Source of the DNA: Paenibacillus sp. MAHUQ-63
GTDB lineage: Bacteria > Bacillota > Bacilli > Paenibacillales > NBRC-103111
Length of the DNA stretch: 64,000 nt
NCBI RefSeq assembly: GCF_028765165.1
Contig: NZ_JARADB010000011.1
Location: 27,275-91,274 of the forward strand
Reading direction: 5' to 3'
Under the pieces are notes generated by a model that was not told the origin of the DNA, made no database searches, and saw only the letters and a list, made by a program, of their open reading frames with translations. A program made the translations under genes and the position numbers. Position 1 is the stretch's first letter. Every line of letters starts with the position of its first letter. Below are positions 1 to 8,083 of the stretch, piece after piece.

Positions 1-377
1 AATGGAATGATTCTAGGAGACAATTGGCAGCAAGATATACAAAGAATTTAAATGAAACTTTATTAGTGACTCCAAAAGTTTCAAGTCAAGGAAGAGAAGT
101 TTTTCATCTTTATATTGTTCAAACGGAAACAAGAAGTCAATTAGTAAAATATTTAAGTATGAAGGGCATATCAACAGGTGTTTATTATCCTGTTCCTCTC
201 CATCTTCAAACAGTCTACCAACATTTGAATTATAAAATGGGAGATCTGCCGGTATCTGAGTATTTATCTCATCGAACTCTTGCTTTGCCACTGTATCCGG
301 AGATGTCTCAAGCTGAACAAGATTACATTATTGATTGCATAAATCAATTTGAAAGCGAGAATCAAGATGGAACCTGA
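1..377 (+). CDS. DegT/DnrJ/EryC1/StrS-family aminotransferase, C-terminal fragment
   Basis: The reading frame is open to the left window edge, so only the last 125 or so codons are present. The fragment has the C-terminal pattern of PLP-dependent sugar aminotransferases: an R-rich helix followed by AARYTKNL, then FHLYIVQT, GISTGVYYPVPLHLQ and LALPLYPEMS. These match the substrate-proximal C-terminal domain of the DegT family; the PLP lysine would lie upstream, outside the window. The next three genes encode WbpD-, WbpA- and WbpB-like enzymes, so the best guess is the WbpE/WlbC-type 3-aminotransferase that acts on UDP-3-oxo-GlcNAcA. Family call is firm; substrate is inferred from the neighbours. 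The DNA is visibly AT-richer than the housekeeping genes further right. Confidence 0.85.
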   Translation, partial: WNDSRRQLAARYTKNLNETLLVTPKVSSQGREVFHLYIVQTETRSQLVKYLSMKGISTGVYYPVPLHLQTVYQHLNYKMGDLPVSEYLSHRTLALPLYPEMSQAEQDYIIDCINQFESENQDGT

Positions 378-945
378 AGTTTTTATTCATGAATCGAGCT
401 ATGTTGACCAGCCATGTGAAATAGGTACTGGAACAAAGGTTTGGCATTTTAGTCATATTATGGCTAACTCAAAAATAGGTAATAATTGTAATATTGGTCA
501 GAATGTTGTCATTTCGCCGTATGTTATTTTGGGTAATAATGTTAAAGTCCAAAATAACGTATCCGTTTATACTGGGGTTACTTGCGAAGATGACGTATTT
601 TTAGGTCCATCTTGTGTCTTTACAAATGTTACTAATCCAAGAAGCCATATTAATCGTAAAAGTGAATATAAACAAACTCTAGTTGGAAAAGGTGCAACAA
701 TCGGTGCTAATGCTACGATAGTTTGTGGGCATAATATTGGTAAATATGCATTTGTTGGTGCAGGTGCAGTTATAACAAAGGATATCCCAGATCATGCTCT
801 TGTTGTTGGGAATCCATCAAAGATAGTAGGTTGGGTTTGTCAATGTGGGGAAAAACTTCGATTTATACAGGATCAAGCTATCTGCTTAAAATGTAAGTTT
901 GAGTATATATTGATTGATGGACAAATAAGGGAAGTGCTAATATGA
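367..945 (+). CDS. wbpD: WbpD/WlbB-like UDP-sugar N-acetyltransferase (left-handed beta helix)
   Basis: 192-residue hexapeptide-repeat protein. Repeats such as IGNNCNIGQNVVI, LGNNVKVQNNVSV and IGANATIVCGHNIG run through most of its length and predict a left-handed beta-helix trimer using acetyl-CoA. The motif CVFTNVTNPRSHI is typical of WbpD/WlbB, which acetylate the 3-amino group of UDP-2-acetamido-3-amino-glucuronate. A short Cys pair region near the C-terminus (CQCGEKL and CLKCKF) looks like a small metal-binding knuckle. I chose ATG 367 rather than the upstream TTG at 349 because homologues start at this point. It overlaps the end of the aminotransferase by 11 bases, and its stop overlaps the next start as ATGA, so translation is likely coupled. 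Confidence 0.85.
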   Translation: MEPEVFIHESSYVDQPCEIGTGTKVWHFSHIMANSKIGNNCNIGQNVVISPYVILGNNVKVQNNVSVYTGVTCEDDVFLGPSCVFTNVTNPRSHINRKSEYKQTLVGKGATIGANATIVCGHNIGKYAFVGAGAVITKDIPDHALVVGNPSKIVGWVCQCGEKLRFIQDQAICLKCKFEYILIDGQIREVLI

Positions 946-2249
946 GCGAGACCTTGCTAAGGAAAATTCAAACTAAAACTGCGGTTATTGGAGTTGTTGG
1001 TTTAGGTTACGTAGGCCTTCCACTAGCCTTAGAGAAAGCAAAGGCAGGATTCCGCGTCATTGGATTTGATATTCAAGTAGACAAAGTTGAGAAGGTAAAC
1101 CAAGGGATAAATTATATAGGTGATATTATTGATAGCGAGTTTACGGACATAGTTTCAAAAGGAATGCTTTCGGCAACTTCCGATTTCTCGTTTGTTAAAG
1201 ATGTAGATTGTATTGCAATTTGTGTTCCAACACCATTGGATAAGTACTATCAACCTGATATTTCTTATGTTGTTAATTCAACAAAAGACATTGCGAAATT
1301 TTTAAACAAGGAAATGTTAATCATTCTTGAAAGTACGACGTATCCTGGTACGACTGAAGAAATATTGAAGCCAATTCTTGAAGGAAGTGGCCTAAAATGT
1401 GGAGAGGATTTCTTTTTGGCTTTTTCGCCTGAACGTGTAGATCCGGGAAACAAGCTTTATGGTACAAAAAATACGCCGAAAGTTGTAGGAGGAGTAGGAG
1501 AAGTCAGTACTAGACTCGCTGCTGCTTTATATCGAAGTGTTTTAGAGGGGGAAATTCATGAAGTTTCTAGTCCAGCTGTAGCAGAGATGGAGAAAATACT
1601 CGAAAATACTTTTCGAAATATAAATATTGCGCTTGCAAACGAAATGGCAATACTTTGCAATAAAATGGGGATTAATGTCTGGGAAGTTATTGATGCTGCA
1701 AAGTCAAAACCATATGGCTTTATGGCATTCTATCCAGGTCCTGGATTAGGAGGGCATTGTATTCCTGTTGACCCCTTTTACCTAACTTGGAAAGCTAGAG
1801 AATATGATTATCACACTAGGTTGATTGAAACTGCAGGTGAGATAAATATCTATATGCCGCAGTTTGTGACAGAAAGAAGTATGAAGATTTTAAATCGCTT
1901 CAAAAAAACGATGAACGGTTCCAAGATTTTACTTCTTGGTGTAGCATACAAACAAGATATTGATGATCTGAGGGAATCTCCTGCTTTAAAAGTTATTGAG
2001 CATCTAGAGAAAGAGGGGGCATTAATCAGCTATTATGACCCATATATTCCGGAATTTAAACATCAAGGGAAGGAATATCGGTCCATCGAACTAAATCATG
2101 AGAAACTTAATAATTCAGACCTAGTTATTTTAACTACGATGCATACACAATACGACTATGAAGCTATTGCACGGGATGCTAAATTTATTTTTGACACGAA
2201 GAATGCGTTTAAGCATATTAGAAACCGGTCCAATATAGAGGTTTTATAG
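942..2249 (+). CDS. wbpA: UDP-N-acetylglucosamine 6-dehydrogenase (WbpA family)
   Basis: 435-residue UDP-glucose/GDP-mannose dehydrogenase-family protein. The N-terminal Rossmann domain shows GLGYVGLPLALE at about residues 20-31. The middle domain carries the catalytic-cysteine motif GPGLGGHCIPVDPFYL, and the C-terminal UDP-binding domain has GVAYKQDIDDLRESPA. Members of this subgroup oxidise UDP-GlcNAc to UDP-GlcNAc-uronic acid with two NAD+. It starts inside the stop of the acetyltransferase gene (ATGA). Together with the oxidoreductase, aminotransferase and acetyltransferase next to it, it would supply the first step of UDP-2,3-diacetamido-glucuronate synthesis. Substrate is inferred from context; the family is clear. 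Confidence 0.9.
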   Translation: MSETLLRKIQTKTAVIGVVGLGYVGLPLALEKAKAGFRVIGFDIQVDKVEKVNQGINYIGDIIDSEFTDIVSKGMLSATSDFSFVKDVDCIAICVPTPLDKYYQPDISYVVNSTKDIAKFLNKEMLIILESTTYPGTTEEILKPILEGSGLKCGEDFFLAFSPERVDPGNKLYGTKNTPKVVGGVGEVSTRLAAALYRSVLEGEIHEVSSPAVAEMEKILENTFRNINIALANEMAILCNKMGINVWEVIDAAKSKPYGFMAFYPGPGLGGHCIPVDPFYLTWKAREYDYHTRLIETAGEINIYMPQFVTERSMKILNRFKKTMNGSKILLLGVAYKQDIDDLRESPALKVIEHLEKEGALISYYDPYIPEFKHQGKEYRSIELNHEKLNNSDLVILTTMHTQYDYEAIARDAKFIFDTKNAFKHIRNRSNIEVL

Positions 2250-2266
2250 AGAATGGAGCGATTGAA

Positions 2267-3301
2267 ATGGGTGGAAAAAAACTAAAAGTCGCTTTAGTTG
2301 GCTGTGGAAGAATATCAGCAAATCATTTTGAAGCGATCGATAAGAACCCCAATTTAGAACTAGTCGCTGTTTGTGATGCTCTTCAAGAAAGAGTTGAAGA
2401 AGCAGCTCAGAAATGGGATGTTGCTTCTTATACATCTTATGAAGAAATGTTGGATAAATCAGAAATTAACATAGTGACTCTGTGTACACCAAGTGGTCTA
2501 CATTCTAAGCAGGCAGTCATGGCAGCATCCAGAAAAATTCATGTAATTACAGAAAAACCTATGGCAATTACATTAAAAGATGCTGATATGATGATAGAAG
2601 CTTCTATAAAAAATGATGTTAAATTATTCGTGGTTAAACAAAACAGATTAAATACGACTCTTCAGCTTGTTAAAAGAGCTGTTAAAAAGAATAGATTTGG
2701 GAAAATCTATATGGCTACTGTAAATGTGTTCTGGCAACGGCCACAGAGCTATTATGACGCGGCATCCTGGCGAGGGACATGGGAGTTAGATGGCGGAGCA
2801 TTTATGAACCAAGCTAGTCATTATGTGGACATGTTAGAATGGTTAATTGGTGATGTAGAGAAAGTATACGCTATTACTGATACTATGGGTCGTGACATTG
2901 AGGCAGAGGATACAGGGAGTGCTGTATTACGTTTTCAAAATGGTGTAATTGGGAATATGAACGTGACCATGCTAACCTACCCTAAAAACCTTGCAGGTAA
3001 CTTAACTATCCTTGGTGAAAAAGGCACTGTGATTGTTGGGGGGACATCCGTAAATACAATTGAGAAATGGGAATTTGATGAGCCAGACGAGGATGACATT
3101 CTTGTTCATGATGCAAGTTATACGCCTCCATCGGTTTATGGATTCGGCCATCAAGGATATTATGAAAATGTTACGGATGTGCTCATGAATGGAGCCATGG
3201 CGGGAACTGATGGAAATGAGGGAAGGAAATCATTAGAGGTGATACTTGCGATTTATCAATCAGCTAGAGAGAATAGAGAGATTAAGCTTCCATTGTTTTG
3301 A
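2267..3301 (+). CDS. wbpB: Gfo/Idh/MocA oxidoreductase, WbpB/WlbA-like
   Basis: 344-residue NAD(P)-dependent oxidoreductase. The N-terminal nucleotide-binding motif is ALVGCGRISANHFEAI, followed by the EKPMA motif (Lys of the family catalytic site) near residue 97 and a C-terminal half with the typical GGAFMNQASHYVDML helix. In the UDP-diacetamido-uronate pathway the WbpB/WlbA enzyme oxidises C3 of UDP-GlcNAcA, giving the ketone used by the aminotransferase. It lies 17 bases after wbpA in the same AT-rich cluster and ends one base before the spacer that holds the flaG hairpin. The exact sugar substrate is inferred. Confidence 0.85.
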   Translation: MGGKKLKVALVGCGRISANHFEAIDKNPNLELVAVCDALQERVEEAAQKWDVASYTSYEEMLDKSEINIVTLCTPSGLHSKQAVMAASRKIHVITEKPMAITLKDADMMIEASIKNDVKLFVVKQNRLNTTLQLVKRAVKKNRFGKIYMATVNVFWQRPQSYYDAASWRGTWELDGGAFMNQASHYVDMLEWLIGDVEKVYAITDTMGRDIEAEDTGSAVLRFQNGVIGNMNVTMLTYPKNLAGNLTILGEKGTVIVGGTSVNTIEKWEFDEPDEDDILVHDASYTPPSVYGFGHQGYYENVTDVLMNGAMAGTDGNEGRKSLEVILAIYQSARENREIKLPLF

Positions 3302-3325
3302 AAAGTAAAATATACACAAAGACTA

Positions 3326-3353
3326 TAACAACTAAACAACCTCCATCCGATAT
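3326..3353 (+). promoter_or_regulatory. Candidate sigma-D (flagellar) promoter for flaG
   Basis: TCCGATAT at 3346-3353 matches 7 of 8 bases of the Bacillus sigma-D -10 element GCCGATAT. TAAC at 3326-3329 is a 3 of 4 match to the -35 TAAA, with a 16-base spacer. The -10 lies inside the left arm of the hairpin at 3338-3385, so a transcript starting near 3360 would lack that arm. The -35 is weak, so this is a candidate only. Confidence 0.45.
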
Positions 3354-3390
3354 AAAAGATATACGTATATCTTCGGATGGAGGTTTTTCT
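3338..3390 (+). terminator. Hairpin between the glycosylation cluster and flaG; 3' arm contains the flaG SD
   Basis: A 13-bp perfect outer stem (3338-3350 with 3373-3385) encloses an 18-bp palindrome (AAGATATACGTATATCTT, 3356-3373) and is followed by TTTTTCT. This has the form of an intrinsic terminator for the upstream cluster. The flaG Shine-Dalgarno GGAGGT (3379-3384) is part of the descending arm, only 6 bases before the flaG start, so any read-through RNA would hide it. Confidence 0.75.
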
Positions 3391-3801
3391 ATGACCATTA
3401 GTAACCCAATTGGTGGGTATGGAAGTAACGGGGATAACAGGCCGGCTCCTGAGCCAGTAAGGGTCCATAAATTGGATGAGATCGGAACCGAAAATGCTGC
3501 GGCATTCATTGCATCCAACATTACCAATACATCAGAGCTCAAACAGGCCGAGCTTCAAGGTGAAAATGTTACGATTAGTGATGCTCAGCTAGTTAAGGCG
3601 ATTGAACATGCAATCAAGGCTATTCAAGGGAGAACAACGTCTCTTGAATTTTCCATCCACCAGAAGACAAAGCTGATTTCTGTGAAAGTTTTAGATAAGG
3701 ACACTGGTGAAACAATTCGTGAAATCCCACCAGAAAAGAGCTTGGATTTCGTCGCCAAGCTGTGGCAAATGGCAGGAATCCTTGTAGATGAGAAAAGATA
3801 G
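3391..3801 (+). CDS. flaG: FlaG family flagellar protein
   Basis: 136 residues. The C-terminal half has the FlaG pattern: SLEFSIHQKTKLISVKVLDK, then DTGETIREIPPEKSLDF and a final helix ending LWQMAGILVDEKR. FlaG proteins are small cytoplasmic factors encoded next to fliD and affect filament length in some bacteria; the exact function is unclear. The frame is open further upstream, but ATG 3391 is preceded by GGAGGT at a 6-base spacing and gives the usual length. Position just before fliDST fits the standard Bacillus order flaG-fliD-fliS-fliT. Confidence 0.9.
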   Translation: MTISNPIGGYGSNGDNRPAPEPVRVHKLDEIGTENAAAFIASNITNTSELKQAELQGENVTISDAQLVKAIEHAIKAIQGRTTSLEFSIHQKTKLISVKVLDKDTGETIREIPPEKSLDFVAKLWQMAGILVDEKR

Positions 3802-3828
3802 CTATCTAATTGGAGAGGACAGAATAAC

Positions 3829-5724
3829 ATGGTAATGCGTTTAAGCGGGTTTTCGAATACAGGCATAGATATTGATGAAACCGTTAAGAAATTGGTCGCA
3901 GCTGCACGAATTCCTCAAGATAAGTTGAAACAGCAAAAGCAACTGCTGGAATGGCAACGTGACGATTACCGCGCTATGAACACTAAGATTTTGAATTTCC
4001 GGAGTGCTGCATCAGACATGACACGCCAAGCCGTGTATCAAACTAAGAAGTCCACTTCTGCTGATGATAGTGTTGTTTCAGTAACTTCGACGGCTACAGC
4101 TCCGGAAGGGATTTACTCTTTGAAGATAATTAAGCTCGCGACTTCTGCGTCCGTTACTTCAGGTAAGACGGGGCTGGCTTCAGAAACGGCAGAGCTCAAA
4201 GCAATTGACGCAACTTTCACCAAAGCAACTACGTTGACAATTGGGGGTGAAAAAGGATCGGCAACAATCAATGTGAAGCCAACGGATACTATCGCCGGTC
4301 TAGTTGCTGCTGTTAATGCAAAAACGAGCACGACAGGTGTTACAATGAGTTATGATGCTACGTTGGACAAGTTTTTCTTTGCTTCCTCTTCTACGGGTAG
4401 TAAGGCAGAGATTAATCTTAAAATGGGCAGTGAAGAGAATGGACACAATCTGTTAAATTCCCTTTTAAAGTTGAACTCGGGTACACCAACTACACCAGTT
4501 CCGGTAGACCAAGTGAACAAGGGTCAAATCATCACAGGTACCCAGGTGTTTGCGTCGGGCATCACCACCTTGATCGATGAGGATCTCACAACTACCCAAA
4601 AGTTTCATGTGGAGGTTAATGGCAAATCCTTTGACATGGATATTACAAAAACGACGACAGTAGGCCAGCTAATTGATCAAATCAATAGTTCGGACATTGG
4701 GAAATCGGGAGTTTCCGCCTATTTGGATGCAAATAATAAAATTGCTTTCAATAACCCGGATCAAACTAAAACAATTACGTTCGGTGATGGCACAACTGAC
4801 ACTTATGATTTGCTGGATAAATTAGGTGTGAAGGCACCAATCACAACAGCAGATCAAGATTATGCTGCGTACAGTATTAAAGGCCAGAAAGCGCAGATTG
4901 AATTTAACGGCGCGGCTGCCGAGTATGATACGAATACTTTCTCAATCAGTGGAATGAACATTACGATTAAAAAAGAACAGTCTACAGCTGTTAATATCAC
5001 GAATACACGTGATGTGGATAGTGTCTTTAACGCTATTAAATCATTTGTAGATAAATATAACGAGCTGGTAGACTCCGTTAATACGAAATTATCAGAGAAA
5101 AGGTATCGTGATTTTAGTCCATTAACAGACGAGCAACGAGAAGCTATGGAAGAAGATCAAATTAAGCAATGGGAAGATAAGGCGAAGAGCGGTACGTTGC
5201 GCAGTGACTCCCTGCTAACCCGTGGGCTGACCAATTTCAGGACATCCTTCTCTTCAGCAATCGACGGTCTTCCTGTTGGTAATGCCAAAACGTTATCCCA
5301 AATTGGTATTTCTAGTACGAATATAAGCGGGAGTGTCATATCCGGGAGCTATCTGGAGAATGGTAAGATCTACATTGACGAAGATAAGCTAAAAAAGGCG
5401 ATTGCGGAAAAGCCGGACGAAGTAATGGCATTATTCACAGCGAATGATGGCTTAAAGGACTCGGATAAAGGAGATGGGCTAGCGAGACGTTTGTCAGACC
5501 AAGCCGATGCTTTATTTAAGAACATCACAGCTAAAGCAGGCATTACCAACAGTGTGGATACAAGTTACCTAATGGGTAAAACCATGAAGGATATGGATAA
5601 ACGGATTGACGCTATGACTGATAAGCTTGAAGCCCTTGAAACTCGTTACTACAATCAATTTACTGCAATGGAAAAATATATAAGCCAGATGCAAGCGCAA
5701 AGTTCGCAACTGTTGTCTCAATAA
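3829..5724 (+). CDS. fliD: Flagellar filament cap protein FliD (HAP2)
   Basis: 631 residues. The N-terminal FliD domain begins near RLSGFSNTGIDIDETVKKL and continues with IPQDKLKQQKQLLEWQRDDY, a typical coiled-coil segment. The C-terminal domain includes VFNAIKSFVDKYNELVDSVN and ends in a long helix (YYNQFTAMEKYISQMQAQS). FliD forms the cap at the tip of the growing filament and helps flagellin subunits assemble outside the cell. It is longer than the roughly 500-residue Bacillus protein because of a larger variable middle region. SD GGAGAGG lies 10 bases before ATG 3829; ATG 3835 is an in-frame alternative. Confidence 0.95.
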   Translation: MVMRLSGFSNTGIDIDETVKKLVAAARIPQDKLKQQKQLLEWQRDDYRAMNTKILNFRSAASDMTRQAVYQTKKSTSADDSVVSVTSTATAPEGIYSLKIIKLATSASVTSGKTGLASETAELKAIDATFTKATTLTIGGEKGSATINVKPTDTIAGLVAAVNAKTSTTGVTMSYDATLDKFFFASSSTGSKAEINLKMGSEENGHNLLNSLLKLNSGTPTTPVPVDQVNKGQIITGTQVFASGITTLIDEDLTTTQKFHVEVNGKSFDMDITKTTTVGQLIDQINSSDIGKSGVSAYLDANNKIAFNNPDQTKTITFGDGTTDTYDLLDKLGVKAPITTADQDYAAYSIKGQKAQIEFNGAAAEYDTNTFSISGMNITIKKEQSTAVNITNTRDVDSVFNAIKSFVDKYNELVDSVNTKLSEKRYRDFSPLTDEQREAMEEDQIKQWEDKAKSGTLRSDSLLTRGLTNFRTSFSSAIDGLPVGNAKTLSQIGISSTNISGSVISGSYLENGKIYIDEDKLKKAIAEKPDEVMALFTANDGLKDSDKGDGLARRLSDQADALFKNITAKAGITNSVDTSYLMGKTMKDMDKRIDAMTDKLEALETRYYNQFTAMEKYISQMQAQSSQLLSQ

Positions 5725-5767
5725 ATGGGCTAAGAAGAGTCCTACTTTTTACTAGGGGGAATAACAA

Positions 5768-6169
5768 ATGATTCAAGCCCAACGTAATAAATACTTGGAG
5801 AATACGGTACAAACCGCTAGCCCGGCACAATTGCTAATTATGCTTTGTGACGGCGCCATTCGCTTTTGCCGCGCCGGTATAGAGGCTTTGAAAAATACGA
5901 ACTACCAAGACGCTAACACCAACCTAGTCAAGGTGCAGGATATTATTAGCGAATTCTCCATTACAATCGATCGCAATGCACCAATCTCCGGGGACTTGCT
6001 GAGACTCTATGAGTACTTTATATATCGTTTGATTGAGGCTAATATGAAGAAATCGGTTGAGCCTGCTGAAGAAGTCCTTGGTTATCTGATTGAGCTCAAA
6101 GAAACCTGGCTTCAAGCTGCTAAACAAGTTAACGCTGCTTCAGCAACAGCGGGAGCTGTCCATGGATAA
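5768..6169 (+). CDS. fliS: Flagellar export chaperone FliS
   Basis: 133 residues. The N-terminus NKYLENTVQTASPAQLLIML is the classical FliS signature. It is an all-helical cytoplasmic chaperone that holds flagellin monomers unfolded for export by the flagellar type III apparatus. SD AGGGGGA sits 9 bases before ATG. Its last bases overlap the start of the next gene, as usual for fliS-fliT. Confidence 0.95.
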   Translation: MIQAQRNKYLENTVQTASPAQLLIMLCDGAIRFCRAGIEALKNTNYQDANTNLVKVQDIISEFSITIDRNAPISGDLLRLYEYFIYRLIEANMKKSVEPAEEVLGYLIELKETWLQAAKQVNAASATAGAVHG

Positions 6170-6503
6170 GCTGGTAACAGAGCTAGAACGATTGACTCAG
6201 CAGGGCCTTGCAGACTTGGTGACGATGGATGTCGAGCGTATAACTGACTTTATGGAGCAACGAGGCGAGATTATGCAAAAGCTTATTGAAGCCAGAGAAA
6301 AGGCGACAGCTATTGATAAGAGCGCATATAAGACTCGTATTCAATCCGTCCTAAGTTTGGATGCCATTTTCATCAAGAAGCTCGAGCAGTTTAGGAATGA
6401 AGCCAGTTTACAATTGGCTAAGCTCGACGCGGGGAAAACGCAAAGAAATGCATATGATAACCATTATGATGGGGAAAGTCTCTTTTTTGATCGAAAGAAA
6501 TAA
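6162..6503 (+). CDS. fliT: FliT-like flagellar chaperone
   Basis: 113-residue helical protein following fliS with an 8-base overlap. The sequence is rich in Leu, Glu and Lys (MDKLVTELERLTQQGL, ITDFMEQRGEIMQKLIEA) and has no membrane segment. This size, composition and position match FliT, the FliD-specific export chaperone, although FliT sequences are poorly conserved, so the call rests mainly on synteny. An upstream in-frame start at 6090 would place 24 residues inside fliS and is less likely. A strong terminator follows at 6511. Confidence 0.75.
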   Translation: MDKLVTELERLTQQGLADLVTMDVERITDFMEQRGEIMQKLIEAREKATAIDKSAYKTRIQSVLSLDAIFIKKLEQFRNEASLQLAKLDAGKTQRNAYDNHYDGESLFFDRKK

Positions 6504-6510
6504 AGAAATG

Positions 6511-6548
6511 AAACAACCTTCAGCCTCGTAGCGGAAGGTTGTTTATCT
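6511..6548 (+). terminator. Intrinsic terminator after fliT
   Basis: AAACAACCTTC (6511-6521) pairs perfectly with GAAGGTTGTTT (6534-6544), with a 12-base loop and a short T-rich tail. It closes the flaG-fliDST unit. Confidence 0.85.
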
Positions 6549-6586
6549 TATGATATAGATTATATTAATTATGGAGGGGTTATAGG

Positions 6587-7588
6587 ATGATTAATGTCGG
6601 GTACAGCGATTCCATTCGAACATTTACATTTAAAAATGGGGAGAAGGAGAATTTCCCCTTATTCACCATTGGGAAGAATAGTTACATTAATAGTATGGAT
6701 GTTCAGCATTCAGAAGGAAATGAAACAATAAACATTCATATCGGAAATTATTGCTCATTTGCTTATAATATTCAATTACTAGTTGATAGGAACCACGATT
6801 ATTTATCTATCTCCACATCACCGCTTTTGGAGGTGAATAGGAAACTTAAAAAGAAAGGTCAAATTATTATCGGGCATGACGTGTGGGTAGGCAATGAAGT
6901 AACGTTACTATCGGGAATCCATATTGGACACGGCGCTGTTATAGGTGCGGGAACCATTGTGTCTAAGGATGTACCTCCATATGCCATTGTTACAGGAAAT
7001 CCAATGAGAATTGTGAGGTATAGATTTGATGAGAAGATCATCGATCAACTTCTGAGAATCCAATGGTGGAACTGGAGTAAACATAAAATCGATATGAATA
7101 AAGAATGGTTTGGTAAAGAAATAGAAGAATTTGTAGATAAATTCGAAACTAATCAGATTAAAGATATAGCAGAAATTGAGATGACTACAAATAGTGTAAG
7201 ATTACTATTTATACCGGATTTTGATGACACGTATCCAATTTGGGAGAAAGTCCTCAACCAGTATTTGAATGTATTTTCTATTAATGATGATATAACCCTG
7301 GTTTTGAGAATTGAACAGGGACTAAATTTTGATGGAAATGTAAATAAAGTTATTCAAGTAATTTCAGCTTTTGGAGTAGAACGAGCAGCAGACATCCTTG
7401 TTGTTAATGATTCTATTAGCGATATGCGAAGTTTATTTAAAAGTGTAGATTATTTTATCACAAACAGGAACCCTTGTACGATGGAACTTGTGGATATAGC
7501 GAATTTGTTTAACGTTACTGTGCTTTCAGGAGTTGATACTCCTATATTTGATAAATCGATGTACACAACCAAATCACAACAAGCCTGA
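6587..7588 (+). CDS. CatB-like hexapeptide acyltransferase with unusual C-terminal domain
   Basis: 333 residues in two parts. Residues 1 to about 190 form a left-handed beta-helix acyltransferase of the xenobiotic/CatB type: IHIGNYCSFA, IIGHDVWVGNEVTLLSGI, HIGHGAVIGAGTIVSKDV, AIVTGNPMRIVRYRF, then the WWNWSKHKI element seen in sugar O-acetyltransferases. Residues about 200-333 (LLFIPDFDDTYPIWEKVL, ADILVVNDSISDMRSLF, VDYFITNRNPCTMELVDIA) resemble the nucleotide-binding half of a GT-B glycosyltransferase, but lack a complete enzyme. It stands alone between fliT and the DnaA-box cluster and is AT-rich like the left-edge cluster. A role in modifying flagellin glycans is a reasonable inference, not shown. 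Confidence 0.7.
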   Translation: MINVGYSDSIRTFTFKNGEKENFPLFTIGKNSYINSMDVQHSEGNETINIHIGNYCSFAYNIQLLVDRNHDYLSISTSPLLEVNRKLKKKGQIIIGHDVWVGNEVTLLSGIHIGHGAVIGAGTIVSKDVPPYAIVTGNPMRIVRYRFDEKIIDQLLRIQWWNWSKHKIDMNKEWFGKEIEEFVDKFETNQIKDIAEIEMTTNSVRLLFIPDFDDTYPIWEKVLNQYLNVFSINDDITLVLRIEQGLNFDGNVNKVIQVISAFGVERAADILVVNDSISDMRSLFKSVDYFITNRNPCTMELVDIANLFNVTVLSGVDTPIFDKSMYTTKSQQA

Positions 7589-7589
7589 C

Positions 7590-7710
7590 TTATCCATAAT
7601 CCCCTCAACAGGACCTGTGGATAATGTGAATAATCCTGTGCATAACTTTGTGCATAAATGGGATAAACCATTGATACGACAGCATTCTACAAATTCCGCA
7701 CTTATCCACG
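7590..7710. other. Cluster of six DnaA-box-like sequences
   Basis: Six 9-mers match TTATNCACA or differ by one base: TTATCCATA at 7590, TGTGGATAA at 7616, TGTGAATAA at 7625, TGTGCATAA at 7637 and 7649, and TTATCCACG at 7702. The middle four are all on the minus strand and fit TTATNCACA exactly, with start-to-start steps of 9, 12 and 12 bases. No dnaA, dnaN or other oriC-linked gene is near, so this is more like a chromosomal DnaA-binding cluster than the main origin. It lies just upstream of the cspA promoter. Confidence 0.75.
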
Positions 7711-7762
7711 GCTTGTATATACCGGAATTTTCAAAAAATTTACGTTAGAGCCAAGTTTCAAA

Positions 7763-7792
7763 TTGACAGGCCAAGCGCGACGGTGTTATAGT
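7763..7792 (+). promoter_or_regulatory. Sigma-A promoter of the cold-shock gene
   Basis: TTGACA at 7763-7768, an 18-base spacer and TATAGT at 7787-7792 with an extended TG two bases upstream (TGT before TATAGT). Predicted transcription start is near 7799, giving a 5' leader of about 40 bases. That is short for the long thermosensing leaders known in some cspA mRNAs. Confidence 0.75.
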
Positions 7793-7840
7793 CGAAAAGT
7801 AAGGGCTTACATTTTTTAAAACGAAGGGAATGTGTACGTT

Positions 7841-8038
7841 ATGCAAGGTAAAGTGAAATGGTTTAACGCAGAAAAAGGTTATGGCTTCATTGAGCGTGAA
7901 GACGGTGGGGATGTATTCGTACATTTCTCAGCGATCCAAGCTGAAGGTTTCAAAACGCTGGACGAAGGTCAAGCTGTAGAGTTTGACATCGTGGAAGGCG
8001 CACGCGGACCACAAGCCGCTAACGTGAACAGATTATAA
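7841..8038 (+). CDS. cspB: Cold-shock protein, CspA/CspB family
   Basis: 65 residues, the normal length for this family. The OB-fold RNA-binding motifs are intact: GKVKWFNAEKGYGFI (RNP1) and DVFVHFSAI (RNP2). It binds single-stranded RNA and DNA and acts as an RNA chaperone. Unusually, the middle reads EREDGGDVFVH. I chose ATG 7841 over GTG 7832, since GAAGGGA is 11 bases from the ATG but only 2 from the GTG. Which csp paralogue it is cannot be told from sequence alone. Confidence 0.95.
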   Translation: MQGKVKWFNAEKGYGFIEREDGGDVFVHFSAIQAEGFKTLDEGQAVEFDIVEGARGPQAANVNRL

Positions 8039-8083
8039 TGAATCCGGCACACCGGTGCCGCTAGTATACACCTACGAACATGC

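Noticed and set aside
7590..7710. Main chromosome origin oriC
   Set aside because: No dnaA, dnaN, or clear DNA unwinding element; treated as a remote DnaA-box cluster.
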